Assembly: GCF_000027225.1 (NCBI RefSeq)
Contig: NC_013892.1
Location: 248,001-312,000, forward strand
Source of the DNA: Xenorhabdus bovienii SS-2004
Lineage (GTDB): Bacteria; Pseudomonadota; Gammaproteobacteria; Enterobacterales; Enterobacteriaceae
Direction of reading: 5' to 3'
Length of the DNA stretch: 64,000 nt
Shown: piece after piece, positions 1-9,620 of the stretch
How the letters are laid out: each line of letters opens with the position of its first letter
Numbering within the stretch: position 1 is the stretch's first letter
The notes under the pieces: generated by a model
Databases searched by the model: none
What the model saw: only the letters and a program-made list of their open reading frames with translations
Told to the model about the DNA's origin: nothing
Position numbers and translations under genes: made by a program

Positions 1-395
1 ATTTTGATGCCCGAATGAAAGCGGTAACGCATTTCCGCACACTGGATGAAGCGGTTTCACTGGCAGCCGCTAATAAGCGTGTTTCCAACATTCTGGCGAA
101 GTCAGAAGAGAAGTTGAATGACTGTGTTCTTGCTTCTGTATTGAAAGCCGCAGAAGAGATCCAACTGGCGACCCATCTTGTGGTGTTGAAAGATAAGCTG
201 GCTCCTCTGTTTGCGGAAGGCAACTATCAGGATGCGCTGGTTGAACTGGCTTCTCTGCGTGAAGTGGTGGATGCGTTCTTCGACAACGTGATGGTGATGG
301 ATGAAGATCAACAAGTCAGAATTAATCGCCTGACACTGTTGAGTGAATTGCGTGAGTTGTTCTTGCGCGTGGCAGATATTTCATTGCTCCAGTAA
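1..395 (+). CDS. glyS: Glycyl-tRNA synthetase beta subunit, C-terminal part (5' end outside window)
   Basis: The reading frame is open from the first base and ends at a TAA at 393-395. The visible 131 codons match from memory the C-terminus of enterobacterial GlyS, including [23 protein letters not shown] and the terminal [12 protein letters not shown]. GlyS is the beta subunit of the alpha2beta2 glycyl-tRNA synthetase, which charges tRNA-Gly in the cytoplasm; this C-terminal part is the anticodon-binding-like helical region. The internal ATG at 15 is not the start, because upstream codons (FDAR) continue the conserved sequence. A terminator follows directly. Confidence 0.97.
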   Translation, partial: FDARMKAVTHFRTLDEAVSLAAANKRVSNILAKSEEKLNDCVLASVLKAAEEIQLATHLVVLKDKLAPLFAEGNYQDALVELASLREVVDAFFDNVMVMDEDQQVRINRLTLLSELRELFLRVADISLLQ

Positions 396-420
396 ATATT
401 GCTGCATTGTTTGATTAAAA

Positions 421-450
421 GCCTCGCCCGTTGTGGTGAGGCTTTTTTTT
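421..450 (+). terminator. Rho-independent terminator after glyS
   Basis: An 8-bp stem (GCCTCGCC with GGTGAGGC, one G-T pair) is followed by eight T residues, 26 bases after the glyS stop codon. Confidence 0.9.
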
Positions 451-594
451 GCTTGTCGATGTTTTTTATCGCCACTAAGTGTCACTGATGATATTGCATT
501 GTGCGTGTTCTGGTTGGTTTATCATCAATTAAACACTTATCTTTAAAAAGATATTGACGGTTTACGGCGCTGGCAGTAAGATGCGCTTCGTTTT

Positions 595-671
595 CGGCGA
601 GTAGCGCAGCTTGGTAGCGCAACTGGTTTGGGACCAGTGGGTCGGAGGTTCGAATCCTCTCTCGCCGACCA
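595..671 (+). tRNA. proM: tRNA-Pro (anticodon TGG)
   Basis: A 77-base cloverleaf with encoded CCA at 669-671. The acceptor stem CGGCGAG pairs with CTCGCCG. The anticodon stem ACTGG/CCAGT encloses a seven-base loop with TGG at 629-631, and the T-loop GGTTCGAATCC is present. It matches the enterobacterial proM sequence as I remember it. It stands alone between glyS and dppA. Confidence 0.98.
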
Positions 672-680
672 GCATTCAGA

Positions 681-707
681 AACCCCGCTCTTTGAGCGGG
701 GTTTTTT
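681..707 (+). terminator. Rho-independent terminator after tRNA-Pro
   Basis: CCCCGCTC (683-690) and GAGCGGGG (694-701) form an 8-bp GC-rich stem with a three-base loop, followed by a run of six T residues. Confidence 0.92.
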
Positions 708-738
708 CGTATGTGCTAAATAAAAACTCGGCGTTAAC

Positions 739-894
739 TCATTCCTTGATCCCTATTTTAAACATCGACGTTATATCACGGTCGGTTTGATAAAATTGTT
801 CATCTATCTGGATTTCATCTCTGAAACTGTCGGTAATTCGCTCAGGAACTGAATTTCCCTGATTCGATAATTCATTATCTTTCTCCTTGTTCAT
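739..894 (-). CDS. Possible small protein of 51 residues, unrecognised
   Basis: On the minus strand an ATG at 894-892 opens 51 codons to a TGA at 741-739, giving a very acidic, polar peptide starting MNKEKDNELSNQGNS. No Shine-Dalgarno sequence precedes this ATG. A good one (AAGGAG, 878-883 complement) lies just inside it and would serve a different frame with only 23 codons. I do not recognise either product. It could be a real small protein, a leftover of a decayed gene, or chance in a 640-base AT-rich gap. Confidence 0.25.
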   Translation of the reverse strand: MNKEKDNELSNQGNSVPERITDSFRDEIQIDEQFYQTDRDITSMFKIGIKE

Positions 895-1320
895 AAATTA
901 AATTTACTCAATAAAGTGTTTCTTTAATGAATAACACGATTATTTTTATATTAATTGGTTAAATTTAAAACATTTCTTCTTTTCTATCCGTACCCGCATC
1001 TTATATTGTCCCGTCTTTTTCATAAGGCAGATTGTTCATTTTTTAAGTATTCAGTCACAAATTTCAAATTATCGCCAATAGAAATTAATTCTTTATATAT
1101 CCGATATTTTCAGTGGTTTTATCTGTTAAATATGCCGACTGTCATATTTTTACATCGCAAGTGTTAATTATTTTTTTATTTTATGTTTTTTTAATGTTGC
1201 CAGTGTTATATGTGATTATGTTGACGTCAAGCATAACAATTGGTTAATTGATAAACGAACAACAATAACGCGGGTCGGGACGGCATCATTTAGGTGGAAA
1301 CGCTGGACTTGGCCAAGACA
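895..1320. other. AT-rich intergenic region upstream of dppA
   Basis: No convincing gene is seen. A 70-codon plus-strand frame at 955-1167 has a low-complexity aromatic/aliphatic composition typical of AT-rich DNA and no ribosome binding site. The 3' part probably holds the dppA promoter and leader. Confidence 0.5.
1221..1249 (+). promoter_or_regulatory. Candidate sigma-70 promoter of dppA
   Basis: TTGACG at 1221-1226 and TTAATT at 1244-1249 are separated by 17 bases, about 100 bases before the dppA start. The -10 box is imperfect, so this is an inference from spacing and position only. Confidence 0.35.
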
Positions 1321-1321
1321 C

Positions 1322-1349
1322 GATAAACATCACAAACGGAGTTTAAGTA
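1322..1349 (+). promoter_or_regulatory. dppA leader with ribosome binding site and probable GcvB target
   Basis: The leader contains AAACATCACAAACGGAG just before the start; CGGAG at 1337-1341 is the Shine-Dalgarno site, 8 bases from ATG. In E. coli and Salmonella the small RNA GcvB represses dppA by pairing with a CA-rich stretch overlapping this position. The CA-rich leader here fits that mode, but the pairing has not been computed. Confidence 0.45.
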
Positions 1350-2960
1350 ATGGCAACCTCCAGTAAGAAAAAGTTCAGTTTACTGAAACTGGGCATTGGC
1401 CTCGTTGCGTTAGCAGTAACAGCAAGTGTTCAGGCAAAGACACTGGTTTATTGCTCTGAGGGTTCTCCAGAAGGTTTTAATCCACAGTTATTCACTTCCG
1501 GCACAACTTATGATGCAACTTCCAGACAGATCTACAACCGCTTGGTGGATTTCAAGGCAGGTACGACAAATGTCATTCCCAGTTTGGCTGAACGCTGGGA
1601 TGTGAGTGATGATGGCAAAGCCTATACTTTCTATTTGCGCAAGGGCGTGAAATGGCATAGCACTAAGGAATTCAAGCCAACTCGCGATTTCAACGCTGAT
1701 GATGTGATTTTTACTTTTATGCGCCAGAAAGATAAAAATCATCCGTACCACAAAGTTTCAGGTGGCAGCTACGAATATTTTATTGGCATGGATCTGGATA
1801 ACATCATCAGCAAAATAGAAAAAGTTGATGATTACACCATCCGTTTTGTGTTATCCCGCCCTGAAGCGCCTTTCCTTGCCGACCTTGCGATGGATTTTGC
1901 CTCGGTTCTGTCCAAAGAGTACGCTGATGTGATGATGAAGGCGGGAACACCGGAGAAAGTTGACTTAGATCCGATTGGCACAGGCCCGTTCCAATTGCAG
2001 CAATATCAGAAAGACTCCCGCATTCTTTATAAAGCATTCAAGGATTACTGGGAAGGCCCGGCGAAAATTGATCGCCTGGTGTTCTCCATTACGCCTGATG
2101 CCTCTGTACGTTATGCCAAATTGCAGAAAAACGAATGTCAGGTCATGCCGTATCCAAACCCTGCCGACATTTCCCGTATGAAGCAGGACAAAAATATTGT
2201 TCTGAAGGAGCAGGCTGGCATGAACGTGGGTTATCTCTCTTTCAATGTCGATAAAAAACCGATGGATAACCTTAAGGTTCGTCAGGCGCTGGCGATGGCG
2301 GTGAACAAAGATGCCATCATCGATGCGGTCTATCAGGGCGCTGGGCAAAAAGCGAAAAACCTGATCCCACCGACCATGTGGAGCTATGACGATGACATCA
2401 AAGATTATGCCTATGATCCCGCTAAAGCGAAGGAACTGCTGAAAGAAGCCGGCTTCCCGAATGGTTTTGAAACGGATTTGTGGGCAATGCCAGTACAGCG
2501 TCCGTATAACCCGAATGCCCGTCGTATGGCCGAAATGATTCAGGCTGACTGGGCGAAAATTGGCATCAAAGCCAAGATCGTCAGTTATGAGTGGGGAGAA
2601 TATCTGAAACGCGCTAAAGATGGTGAACCGCAGACGGTGATGATGGGATGGACGGGGGATAATGGTGATCCCGATAACTTCTTCGGCACTCTGTTTAGCT
2701 GTGCGGCCAAAGAGAAAGGCTCTAACTATTCGAAATGGTGTTACAAGCCATTTGAGGACGTTATCAAGCCAGCCCGTGAAACGGCTGACAATGCCAAACG
2801 TACAGCGCTTTACAAACAGGCACAGGTTGTAATGCATGAGCAAGTACCCGCATTGATCGTTGCCCACTCCACGGTTTATGAACCAATCCGTAAGGAAGTG
2901 AAAGGCTATTTGGTTGATCCGCTTGGTAGGCACCTCTTTTACAACGTGACTCTCGACTAA
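1350..2960 (+). CDS. dppA: Periplasmic dipeptide-binding protein DppA
   Basis: This is the substrate-binding protein of the dipeptide ABC importer, capturing di- and tripeptides in the periplasm and delivering them to DppBC. The 536-residue length is normal for the family. Residues 1-29 form a signal peptide (KKK-rich start, hydrophobic core, cleavage after SVQA). The mature protein begins KTLVYCSEGSPEGFNPQ, the SBP family 5 opening. In E. coli DppA also acts as a chemoreceptor partner for peptides. It is the first gene of dppABCDF and is separated from dppB by a hairpin, which normally lets the binding protein be made in excess. CGGAG 8 bases upstream supports the start. Confidence 0.97.
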   Translation: MATSSKKKFSLLKLGIGLVALAVTASVQAKTLVYCSEGSPEGFNPQLFTSGTTYDATSRQIYNRLVDFKAGTTNVIPSLAERWDVSDDGKAYTFYLRKGVKWHSTKEFKPTRDFNADDVIFTFMRQKDKNHPYHKVSGGSYEYFIGMDLDNIISKIEKVDDYTIRFVLSRPEAPFLADLAMDFASVLSKEYADVMMKAGTPEKVDLDPIGTGPFQLQQYQKDSRILYKAFKDYWEGPAKIDRLVFSITPDASVRYAKLQKNECQVMPYPNPADISRMKQDKNIVLKEQAGMNVGYLSFNVDKKPMDNLKVRQALAMAVNKDAIIDAVYQGAGQKAKNLIPPTMWSYDDDIKDYAYDPAKAKELLKEAGFPNGFETDLWAMPVQRPYNPNARRMAEMIQADWAKIGIKAKIVSYEWGEYLKRAKDGEPQTVMMGWTGDNGDPDNFFGTLFSCAAKEKGSNYSKWCYKPFEDVIKPARETADNAKRTALYKQAQVVMHEQVPALIVAHSTVYEPIRKEVKGYLVDPLGRHLFYNVTLD

Positions 2961-2984
2961 TCCTGCTCTTGATTTGTTGTGATT

Positions 2985-3019
2985 AACCATCCCCCAGATT
3001 GTTCTGTGGGGATGGTTTC
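2985..3019 (+). terminator. Intercistronic hairpin between dppA and dppB
   Basis: AACCATCCCC (2985-2994) and GGGGATGGTT (3008-3017) make a perfect 10-bp stem with a 13-base loop, but only three T residues follow. It probably attenuates transcription or protects the 3' end of dppA mRNA rather than fully terminating, since dppB follows about 85 bases later without another obvious promoter. Confidence 0.75.
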
Positions 3020-3103
3020 GCTTCTCTGACAGGCAAGTTGACCCTTGTATTACACCAAACAGCCTGAGAGCTGTAACTGGTAATTAAAAAGAGAACCCAG
3101 GAT

Positions 3104-4123
3104 ATGCTGCAATTTATCCTCCGACGTTTGGGAATGGTAATTCCTACGTTTATTGGTATTACACTGCTAACTTTCGCTTTTGTACACATGATCCCCGGCG
3201 ATCCGGTGCTGATTATGGCGGGAGAACGCGGTGTTTCTGCTGAGCGTCATGCCGAATTGATGGCTGCTATGGGGTTGGATAAACCTCTCTGGGAGCAATA
3301 TTTTCATTATATTAATGGCATATTTCATGGTGATTTGGGCATTTCTCTAAAAAGCCGCATTCCTGTGTGGGACGAGTTTGTGCCCCGATTCAAAGCGACA
3401 TTAGAGTTAGGGGTCTGCGCCATGTTACTTGCGATCTCTGTTGGTATTCCGGTCGGCGTACTGGCAGCGGTCAAGCGTGGATCTGTTTTTGATCATACGG
3501 CTGTCGGGGTATCACTGACGGGCTATTCCATGCCGATTTTCTGGTGGGGGATCATGCTCATTATGTTGGTATCCGTTCAATGGAATTTAACTCCTGTTTC
3601 CGGCCGGATAAGCGACAGCGTATTTCTTGATGATAGTTACCCGCTGACGGGATTCATGCTGATTGATACTCTGTTCTGGGGCGAAGAGGGCGACTTTATT
3701 GATGCTGTGATGCATATGCTCCTGCCTGCGGTTGTGCTGGGGACGATCCCACTGGCTGTGATTGTGCGCATGACCCGTTCCGCGATGTTGGAAGTGTTGG
3801 GGGAAGACTATATCCGTACCGCCCGCGCAAAAGGCTTGAGCCGTATGCGTGTCATTATTATCCATGCTCTGCGTAATGCCTTGCTGCCAGTCGTCACTGT
3901 CATCGGCCTGCAAGTGGGGATTATGCTGGCAGGTGCCATTCTGACAGAAACCATTTTTTCATGGCCGGGGCTGGGACGCTGGTTGATCGATGCCCTTCAG
4001 CGTCGTGATTATCCGGTGGTGCAGGGGGGAGTATTGCTAGTGGCGACCATGATTATTCTGGTCAACCTTGTGGTTGATTTGCTGTATGGCGTCGTCAACC
4101 CACGTATCCGTCATAAGAAATAA
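3104..4123 (+). CDS. dppB: Dipeptide ABC transporter permease DppB
   Basis: An inner-membrane permease of 339 residues, the normal length. The N-terminal membrane helix (LQFILRRLGMVIPTFIGITLL) is followed by the family motif HMIPGDPV. The cytoplasmic EAA loop that contacts the ATPases is seen as EDYIRTARAKGLSRMRVI near residues 230-247. With DppC it forms the channel for peptides delivered by DppA. dppC follows after 10 bases with its own AAGGAG. Confidence 0.96.
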   Translation: MLQFILRRLGMVIPTFIGITLLTFAFVHMIPGDPVLIMAGERGVSAERHAELMAAMGLDKPLWEQYFHYINGIFHGDLGISLKSRIPVWDEFVPRFKATLELGVCAMLLAISVGIPVGVLAAVKRGSVFDHTAVGVSLTGYSMPIFWWGIMLIMLVSVQWNLTPVSGRISDSVFLDDSYPLTGFMLIDTLFWGEEGDFIDAVMHMLLPAVVLGTIPLAVIVRMTRSAMLEVLGEDYIRTARAKGLSRMRVIIIHALRNALLPVVTVIGLQVGIMLAGAILTETIFSWPGLGRWLIDALQRRDYPVVQGGVLLVATMIILVNLVVDLLYGVVNPRIRHKK

Positions 4124-4133
4124 GGAGCACGTG

Positions 4134-5036
4134 ATGACTCAAACTACTGAGCCAGCGGTATCCGGTGCGCCGAAATTGATGACGCCGATACAGGAGTTCT
4201 GGCATTATTTTAAGCGTAACAAGGGTGCGGTCGTTGGTTTTGCCTATATTGTCCTGATGCTGCTAGTGGCGCTATTGGCGAATGTGTTGGCACCCCACGG
4301 CCCGGCAGAGCAGTTCCGTGACTCTCTGTTAGTTCCACCGATATGGCAGGACGGAGGAAGCTGGCAGTTTATCCTCGGTACTGACGATGTGGGGCGCGAC
4401 ATTTTATCCCGTCTGATGTATGGCGCACGCCTCTCTTTGCTGGTTGGCTGCCTGGTTGTGGTGATGTCGCTGGTGATGGGCATCATATTGGGGGTATTGG
4501 CCGGTTATTTCGGCGGCCTTGTCGATACGATCATCATGCGTATTGTCGATATCATGCTGGCATTGCCAAGCTTACTATTGGCATTGGTACTGGTTGCTAT
4601 TTTTGGTCCGTCGATTGTCAATGCTTCACTGGCGCTGACTTTCGTCGCCTTGCCTCACTATATTCGTCTGACAAGGGCGGCGGTACTGGTTGAAGTGAAC
4701 CGAGATTATGTAATGGCTTCACAAGTGGCGGGTGCAGGAGCCATACGTCAGATGTTCATCAATATCCTGCCAAACTGTCTTGCTCCCTTGATTGTGCAGG
4801 CATCATTAGGTTTTTCAAATGCCATTCTCGACATGGCCGCCTTGGGGTTTTTGGGCATGGGGGCGCAGCCACCCACACCAGAATGGGGAACCATGCTGGC
4901 CGATGTCTTGCAGTTTGCCCAGAGCGCGTGGTGGGTCGTGACCTTCCCGGGGCTGGCTATCCTGCTGACCGTATTGGCATTTAACCTGATGGGGGATGGG
5001 CTGCGTGACGCACTCGATCCTAAGCTCAAGCAGTAG
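4134..5036 (+). CDS. dppC: Dipeptide ABC transporter permease DppC
   Basis: The second permease subunit, 300 residues. I place the start at ATG 4134 because AAGGAG lies at 4122-4127 and the protein then begins [11 protein letters not shown], matching the enterobacterial DppC N-terminus. An in-frame upstream start at 4068 would overlap dppB by 56 bases. The conserved opening [21 protein letters not shown], the extracytoplasmic [14 protein letters not shown] motif and an EAA-type loop ([17 protein letters not shown]) are visible. It pairs with DppB in the inner membrane. Confidence 0.95.
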   Translation: MTQTTEPAVSGAPKLMTPIQEFWHYFKRNKGAVVGFAYIVLMLLVALLANVLAPHGPAEQFRDSLLVPPIWQDGGSWQFILGTDDVGRDILSRLMYGARLSLLVGCLVVVMSLVMGIILGVLAGYFGGLVDTIIMRIVDIMLALPSLLLALVLVAIFGPSIVNASLALTFVALPHYIRLTRAAVLVEVNRDYVMASQVAGAGAIRQMFINILPNCLAPLIVQASLGFSNAILDMAALGFLGMGAQPPTPEWGTMLADVLQFAQSAWWVVTFPGLAILLTVLAFNLMGDGLRDALDPKLKQ

Positions 5037-5046
5037 GGGTATTGAA

Positions 5047-6027
5047 ATGGCATTGTTGAATGTAGATCAATTATCGGTGCACTTCGGTGAAGAAAATGCG
5101 CCATTCCGCGCCGTTGACCGTATCAGCTACAGTGTGGAGCAGGGACAGGTTGTCGGGGTTGTTGGAGAATCCGGCTCAGGTAAGTCCGTCAGTTCACTGG
5201 CAATTATGGGGTTGGTTGATTATCCGGGCAGGGTCATGGCAGAAAAACTGGAATTCAATGGCCGTGATCTGACAAAAATTTCTGAGAAAGAGCGTCGCCA
5301 GTTGGTCGGTGCGGAAGTGGCTATGATCTTCCAAGATCCGATGACCAGCTTAAATCCGTGCTATACCGTGGGATTTCAGATTATAGAAGCGCTTAAAGTA
5401 CATCAGGGGGGGAGTCGCAAAACCCGTTACCAGCGGGCGGTTGATTTGTTGACGCTGGTGGGTATTCCTGATCCGGCTTCCCGTCTGGATGTCTATCCAC
5501 ACCAATTGTCTGGTGGGATGAGCCAGCGCGTCATGATTGCTATGGCGATTGCCTGTCGTCCTAAGCTGCTGATTGCCGATGAACCTACGACGGCACTGGA
5601 TGTAACTATTCAGGCACAAATCATCGAATTGCTGCTGGAGTTGCAACAGCAGGAAAACATGGCGCTGGTCTTGATCACGCATGACTTAGCGTTAGTGGCG
5701 GAAGCGGCTCATCATATCATCGTGATGTATGGCGGGCAGGTAGTGGAAGCGGGCAAGGCAACTGAAATCTTCCGTGCGCCCCGTCATCCTTACACACAGG
5801 CATTATTACGGGCGTTGCCGGAATTTTCGACGGATAAATCCCGTCTGGCGTCGTTGCCCGGTGTGGTTCCGGGCAAATATGACCGCCCGACAGGGTGTCT
5901 GCTCAATCCCCGTTGCCCCTATGCGAATGAACATTGCCGTCAGGTAGAGCCAGCATTGAAAACAGTTGGGGAAAGTCAGGTTAAATGTCATATGCCGCTG
6001 GATGATGAGGGGAGACCGACAGTATGA
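5047..6027 (+). CDS. dppD: Dipeptide ABC transporter ATP-binding protein DppD
   Basis: A cytoplasmic ATPase subunit of 326 residues. Start ATG 5047 gives [14 protein letters not shown], the known N-terminus; an in-frame start at 4996 would lie inside dppC. Walker A is GESGSGKS (residues 40-47), the ABC signature LSGGMSQR, and Walker B LLIADEP with the following TTALD and the switch histidine in ITHDLA. The C-terminal oligopeptide-transporter extension has spaced cysteines ([10 protein letters not shown] and EHC). It drives peptide import together with DppF, whose start codon overlaps this stop codon (ATGA at 6024-6027). Confidence 0.96.
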   Translation: MALLNVDQLSVHFGEENAPFRAVDRISYSVEQGQVVGVVGESGSGKSVSSLAIMGLVDYPGRVMAEKLEFNGRDLTKISEKERRQLVGAEVAMIFQDPMTSLNPCYTVGFQIIEALKVHQGGSRKTRYQRAVDLLTLVGIPDPASRLDVYPHQLSGGMSQRVMIAMAIACRPKLLIADEPTTALDVTIQAQIIELLLELQQQENMALVLITHDLALVAEAAHHIIVMYGGQVVEAGKATEIFRAPRHPYTQALLRALPEFSTDKSRLASLPGVVPGKYDRPTGCLLNPRCPYANEHCRQVEPALKTVGESQVKCHMPLDDEGRPTV

Positions 6028-7055
6028 GTGAGCAAAACATTCGTAATCAAAACAGGCGCGAACAGGAAAAGGCCACTGCCCCTTTACTCAAAGCCACCGA
6101 GTTAAAGAAATATTATCCGGTGAAGACAGGGATGTTTGCGCCTGAGCGCATGGTTAAAGCGCTGGATGGTGTTTCATTCGAGCTGGAAAAAGGCAAGACG
6201 CTGGCGGTGGTAGGGGAATCTGGCTGTGGCAAATCCACACTTGGCCGCCTGCTGACCATGATTGAAAAACCGACGGAGGGTGAGCTTTATTATCAGGGAC
6301 AGGATTTATTGGTGCCAGATAAACAAGCAGAAAAATTGCGGCGCCAGAAAATCCAGATCGTCTTCCAAAACCCTTATGCCTCTTTGAATCCGCGCAAAAA
6401 AGTGGGTCAGATACTGGAAGAGCCGTTGCTGATCAACACGTCGCTCGCCGCAGCGGAACGCAAGGAACAAGTGTTGAAGATGATGGAAAAAGTGGGATTA
6501 AAACCGGAATATTATCAGCGTTATCCGCACATGTTCTCCGGTGGCCAGCGTCAGCGCATTGCCATCGCCCGTGGATTGATGTTAAATCCGGATGTGTTGA
6601 TTGCCGATGAACCGGTTTCTGCGCTGGATGTTTCGGTGCGGGCGCAGGTCTTGAACCTGATGATGGATTTACAGCAGGATCTGGGGTTGTCTTACGTGTT
6701 TATTTCTCATGATCTCTCGGTGGTTGAACATATCGCTGATGAAGTCATGGTGATGTATTTGGGGCGTTGTGTTGAAAAAGGCAGTAAGGACCAGATTTTC
6801 AATAATCCTCGTCACCCTTATACACAGGCGTTGCTGTCTGCGACACCTCGTCTGAATCCGGCACTGCGTCGTGAGCGCATCAAGCTGACAGGGGAATTGC
6901 CAAGCCCGATGAATCCGCCTCCGGGTTGCGCCTTTGCCGCCCGTTGCCGTCGCGCATTTGGTCACTGTACGCAATTCCAGCCTAAGCTAAGGAAATATGA
7001 CGAGCAACTGGTCGCCTGTTTTGCAATTGAACAGGACGAAAATTCATCCAGATAA
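6024..7055 (+). CDS. dppF: Dipeptide ABC transporter ATP-binding protein DppF
   Basis: The second ATPase subunit, 343 residues. Walker A GESGCGKS, signature FSGGQRQR, Walker B VLIADEP and the C-terminal [10 protein letters not shown] segment are all present. The ATGA overlap with dppD indicates translational coupling. It is the last gene of the dpp operon; no clear terminator is seen in the 184 bases before the next gene. The N-terminus is about ten residues longer than the E. coli protein as I remember it, with a polar start ([15 protein letters not shown]). Confidence 0.96.
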   Translation: MSEQNIRNQNRREQEKATAPLLKATELKKYYPVKTGMFAPERMVKALDGVSFELEKGKTLAVVGESGCGKSTLGRLLTMIEKPTEGELYYQGQDLLVPDKQAEKLRRQKIQIVFQNPYASLNPRKKVGQILEEPLLINTSLAAAERKEQVLKMMEKVGLKPEYYQRYPHMFSGGQRQRIAIARGLMLNPDVLIADEPVSALDVSVRAQVLNLMMDLQQDLGLSYVFISHDLSVVEHIADEVMVMYLGRCVEKGSKDQIFNNPRHPYTQALLSATPRLNPALRRERIKLTGELPSPMNPPPGCAFAARCRRAFGHCTQFQPKLRKYDEQLVACFAIEQDENSSR

Positions 7056-7239
7056 TCGTCTTTGACCGTGATATAACGTGGATATGATATGGATAATGCA
7101 AACGTTATTAAACATAAACGTTATGTTGCGGTCATTCTTCTGTTTTGAACTCATCAAAATAAGACGACCGCCAGAAAAATCAAGTATACTCAGTCACATT
7201 ATTAAGGTGTGATAGCTCGTATTTTTTGCAGGTATTAGT

Positions 7240-7956
7240 TTGGATAAGATGAAATTGCGTGTCAAACGTTCATTAACTATTAAACAAATGGCCGCAGTGA
7301 CAGGAGTCGCTTTGATAACTATTGCCATTTTCATTACTATCCAGTTATCACACCTGTTACAGCAGCGGAAAGATGATTATATCAGCCAGCTCAATAATGC
7401 GGCTGCACAGGTTCAAGTTCCTCTGGCAGAAGCGCTGCTGAATTCAGACCTCAATAAAGCGAAAACGCTGTTGATTGGGTTAAAGACATCAGGCATTCTG
7501 GGGCGGGCTGATGTGGTATCACCGAATAATGCCCGGGTGATGAGCTTGGATTTCGCGACTTATCGCCCTATACCCGAATTGGCAAAGCAGATTTTTGGTA
7601 TTCCCGTTGAGGTACAGATCCCTTTGCATATCTATGGTATTACCCCGCAAACCGAAGCGTCACAGGGATACCTGATCTTGCAGGTCGATTCTAACCGAGT
7701 ATACCGATTTGCCTTGAATACACTTGCATTAATGTTGACCACCTATTTACTACTCGCACTTATTCTTACGGTGGCGATAAGTTGGTGCGTGAATCGCATT
7801 ATCATCCATCCACTACGCGATGTTGCGCGTGCTCTGAATGAAGAACAGCCGACTGCGCCCATACTTTGTCCCAAAAACCATCAGGATGATGAATTGGGGT
7901 TACTGGTTAAAGGCTATAATCGTCAGATTGATAAGCAGAAACTGCGATTAAAATGA
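7240..7956 (+). pseudogene. Truncated HmsP/YhjK-type protein: membrane sensor and HAMP only, catalytic domains lost
   Basis: The 238 codons align from memory with the N-terminal third of the E. coli YhjK (PdeK)/Yersinia HmsP family, a c-di-GMP phosphodiesterase. Shared segments include KRSLTIKQMA, the first membrane helix (about 18-36), a periplasmic loop ending YLILQVDS, the second helix (about 160-182, LLALILTVAISWCVNR) and the HAMP-like HPLRDVARALN with HQDDELGLLVKGYN. The frame stops at 7954-7956 where the GGDEF and EAL domains should begin, and no trace of them exists before yhjJ. The residual protein cannot make or degrade c-di-GMP. The start may be TTG 7240 (AGG 7 bases upstream) or ATG 7249, which fits the relatives better. 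Confidence 0.8.
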
Positions 7957-8066
7957 AGCCTTGTTGATTAGTAGTGGGCATTAATGGTTTGGCATGAATA
8001 GTTAAACTGTGGCAGGTGAAGCCAGGGATAACAAGGATAAAACTAAATAGGTAGGGGTAAGTGAGA

Positions 8067-9551
8067 ATGCAGGGCAAGAAAATCGGGTATCTTATTGGTG
8101 GCGCCATTCTGGCTACGTCTTATTTAGCACAGGCAGAGATTTTGCAGCCTGATCCGGCTTGGCAACAAGGTAAACTTGAAAATGGATTCAGTTGGCAAGC
8201 CCTGCAAACTCCACAGCGTCCCAATGACAGGATACAACTGCGTTTAATCGTGAAAACCGGTTCACTGGCAGAGAAAACGCAACAACACGGCTACACCTAC
8301 CTTATTCCAAAAGTCGTATTGTTCAGCAGCAAAGATTTGTCATCGCAAAAACTGGAAAATCTATGGCGCAACGCGATTGATAGCAAAAATCCCCTTCCTC
8401 CTGCCATTGTTTCATATGATTTCACGCTTTATAGCCTCAGCCTGCCAAATAACCGCCCTGATTTACTGAAAGATGCACTGGTATGGCTGTCGGATATTGC
8501 GGGTGGTGCGGTTTTTACGCCAGAAACCTTGGCACAGGCGATGAAAGCGACCGATCATTCCGTCGCGACTTTACCCGCAGATATACAAGATCCTGTGTGG
8601 CGGATGCGGCTGCAAGGCTCGACATTGCTCGATCATGATCCGGGTGCGAGCGTATCAATGCCTGTAGATGTCAAAAAAATTGAAGCATTTTATCGGCAAT
8701 GGTACACGCCAGATGCGATGACGCTGTATGTTGCTGGTCATGTTGACAGCCGGGTACTGTCAGAGCGCATTAATCAGGTGTTTTCGCCATTAAAAGGAAA
8801 ACGGCAGACACCGGTAGCCGTTGCGACGTTGTTGCCGCTGAAATCAGAAACGCTTGGCGTAGTCAGTGATAAAGCTCAACAAGATCGGCTGTCTTTAGTC
8901 TGGAACCTGAACTGGCAACCGATTAACGATTCGCAGACCCTGCTTCAGTATTGGTTAAACGATTTGGCTCGTGAAGCGCTTTATCGCTACCTGCAATTGG
9001 GGCGGGAAGAAAAGCAGGCTGACATGAAGTTAGATCTGGATTGTCGCATATTGTACCAGCGGGCAAATTGCTTCTTGAATATGGATACTTCTTCGGACAA
9101 GCTGACAGAATCTACACTTTATCTGGCTTCTGAGCTGGCATCATTGCGTGAGAATGGCCTGCCACAAGAGCAATTTGATGAACTGTATGCTCAAAAACGG
9201 CTTCAACTGCAACAGCTCTTTGCGGTCTATGCCCGCACAAATACTGATCTATTGATTAACCAGCGCCTGATTTCACAGCAGAATAATGTGGTCGATATTG
9301 CACCGGAGCAATTTCAACGCTTAAGGCAGACGTTTTTATCTTCTCTGACACCACCGCTTTTGAACAAAAAACTGAAAGAGATGTTGTCTCAGGACATCTC
9401 CTTTATTCTGGTGCAGCCAAAAGATGAAACGGCCGTTAATGTGAATCAGCTCAGAAACGGTTTTAACCAGATTATGCGGCCGGGTCCCGTGCCGGAAACA
9501 CCAGCCATTGATACCAAGCAAGATGCTGATATCAAAAAAGGGGCGGAGTAG
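8067..9551 (+). CDS. yhjJ: YhjJ, M16-family peptidase homologue without the zinc motif
   Basis: 494 residues with a signal peptide (MQGKKIGYLIGGAILATSYLAQA), so it is periplasmic. It matches E. coli YhjJ as remembered: LQPDPAWQQG near the N-terminus, LPNNRPDLLKDAL, WYTPDAMTLYVAG and IAPEQFQRLRQ. M16 zinc peptidases need HxxEH; the corresponding place here reads TQQHGYTYLIPK, so the protein is probably not an active metalloprotease, as in YhjJ generally. I chose ATG 8067 (AGGGG 9 bases upstream, start MQG as in E. coli) over GTG 8061. It lies next to the yhjK remnant, preserving E. coli-like neighbourhood. Confidence 0.88.
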   Translation: MQGKKIGYLIGGAILATSYLAQAEILQPDPAWQQGKLENGFSWQALQTPQRPNDRIQLRLIVKTGSLAEKTQQHGYTYLIPKVVLFSSKDLSSQKLENLWRNAIDSKNPLPPAIVSYDFTLYSLSLPNNRPDLLKDALVWLSDIAGGAVFTPETLAQAMKATDHSVATLPADIQDPVWRMRLQGSTLLDHDPGASVSMPVDVKKIEAFYRQWYTPDAMTLYVAGHVDSRVLSERINQVFSPLKGKRQTPVAVATLLPLKSETLGVVSDKAQQDRLSLVWNLNWQPINDSQTLLQYWLNDLAREALYRYLQLGREEKQADMKLDLDCRILYQRANCFLNMDTSSDKLTESTLYLASELASLRENGLPQEQFDELYAQKRLQLQQLFAVYARTNTDLLINQRLISQQNNVVDIAPEQFQRLRQTFLSSLTPPLLNKKLKEMLSQDISFILVQPKDETAVNVNQLRNGFNQIMRPGPVPETPAIDTKQDADIKKGAE

Positions 9552-9620
9552 CTTTAGGTTTGATAATAATCTGGTTATTATTTGACCTTGTGATGCGGTT
9601 TACGGCGAGATAGCTAAACA

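Noticed and set aside
1965..2990. 341-codon minus-strand frame opposite dppA
   Set aside because: dppA is certain on the other strand; the antisense product has no recognisable features.
8067..9551. YhjJ as an active zinc peptidase
   Set aside because: The HxxEH motif required by M16 enzymes is not present at the expected place.
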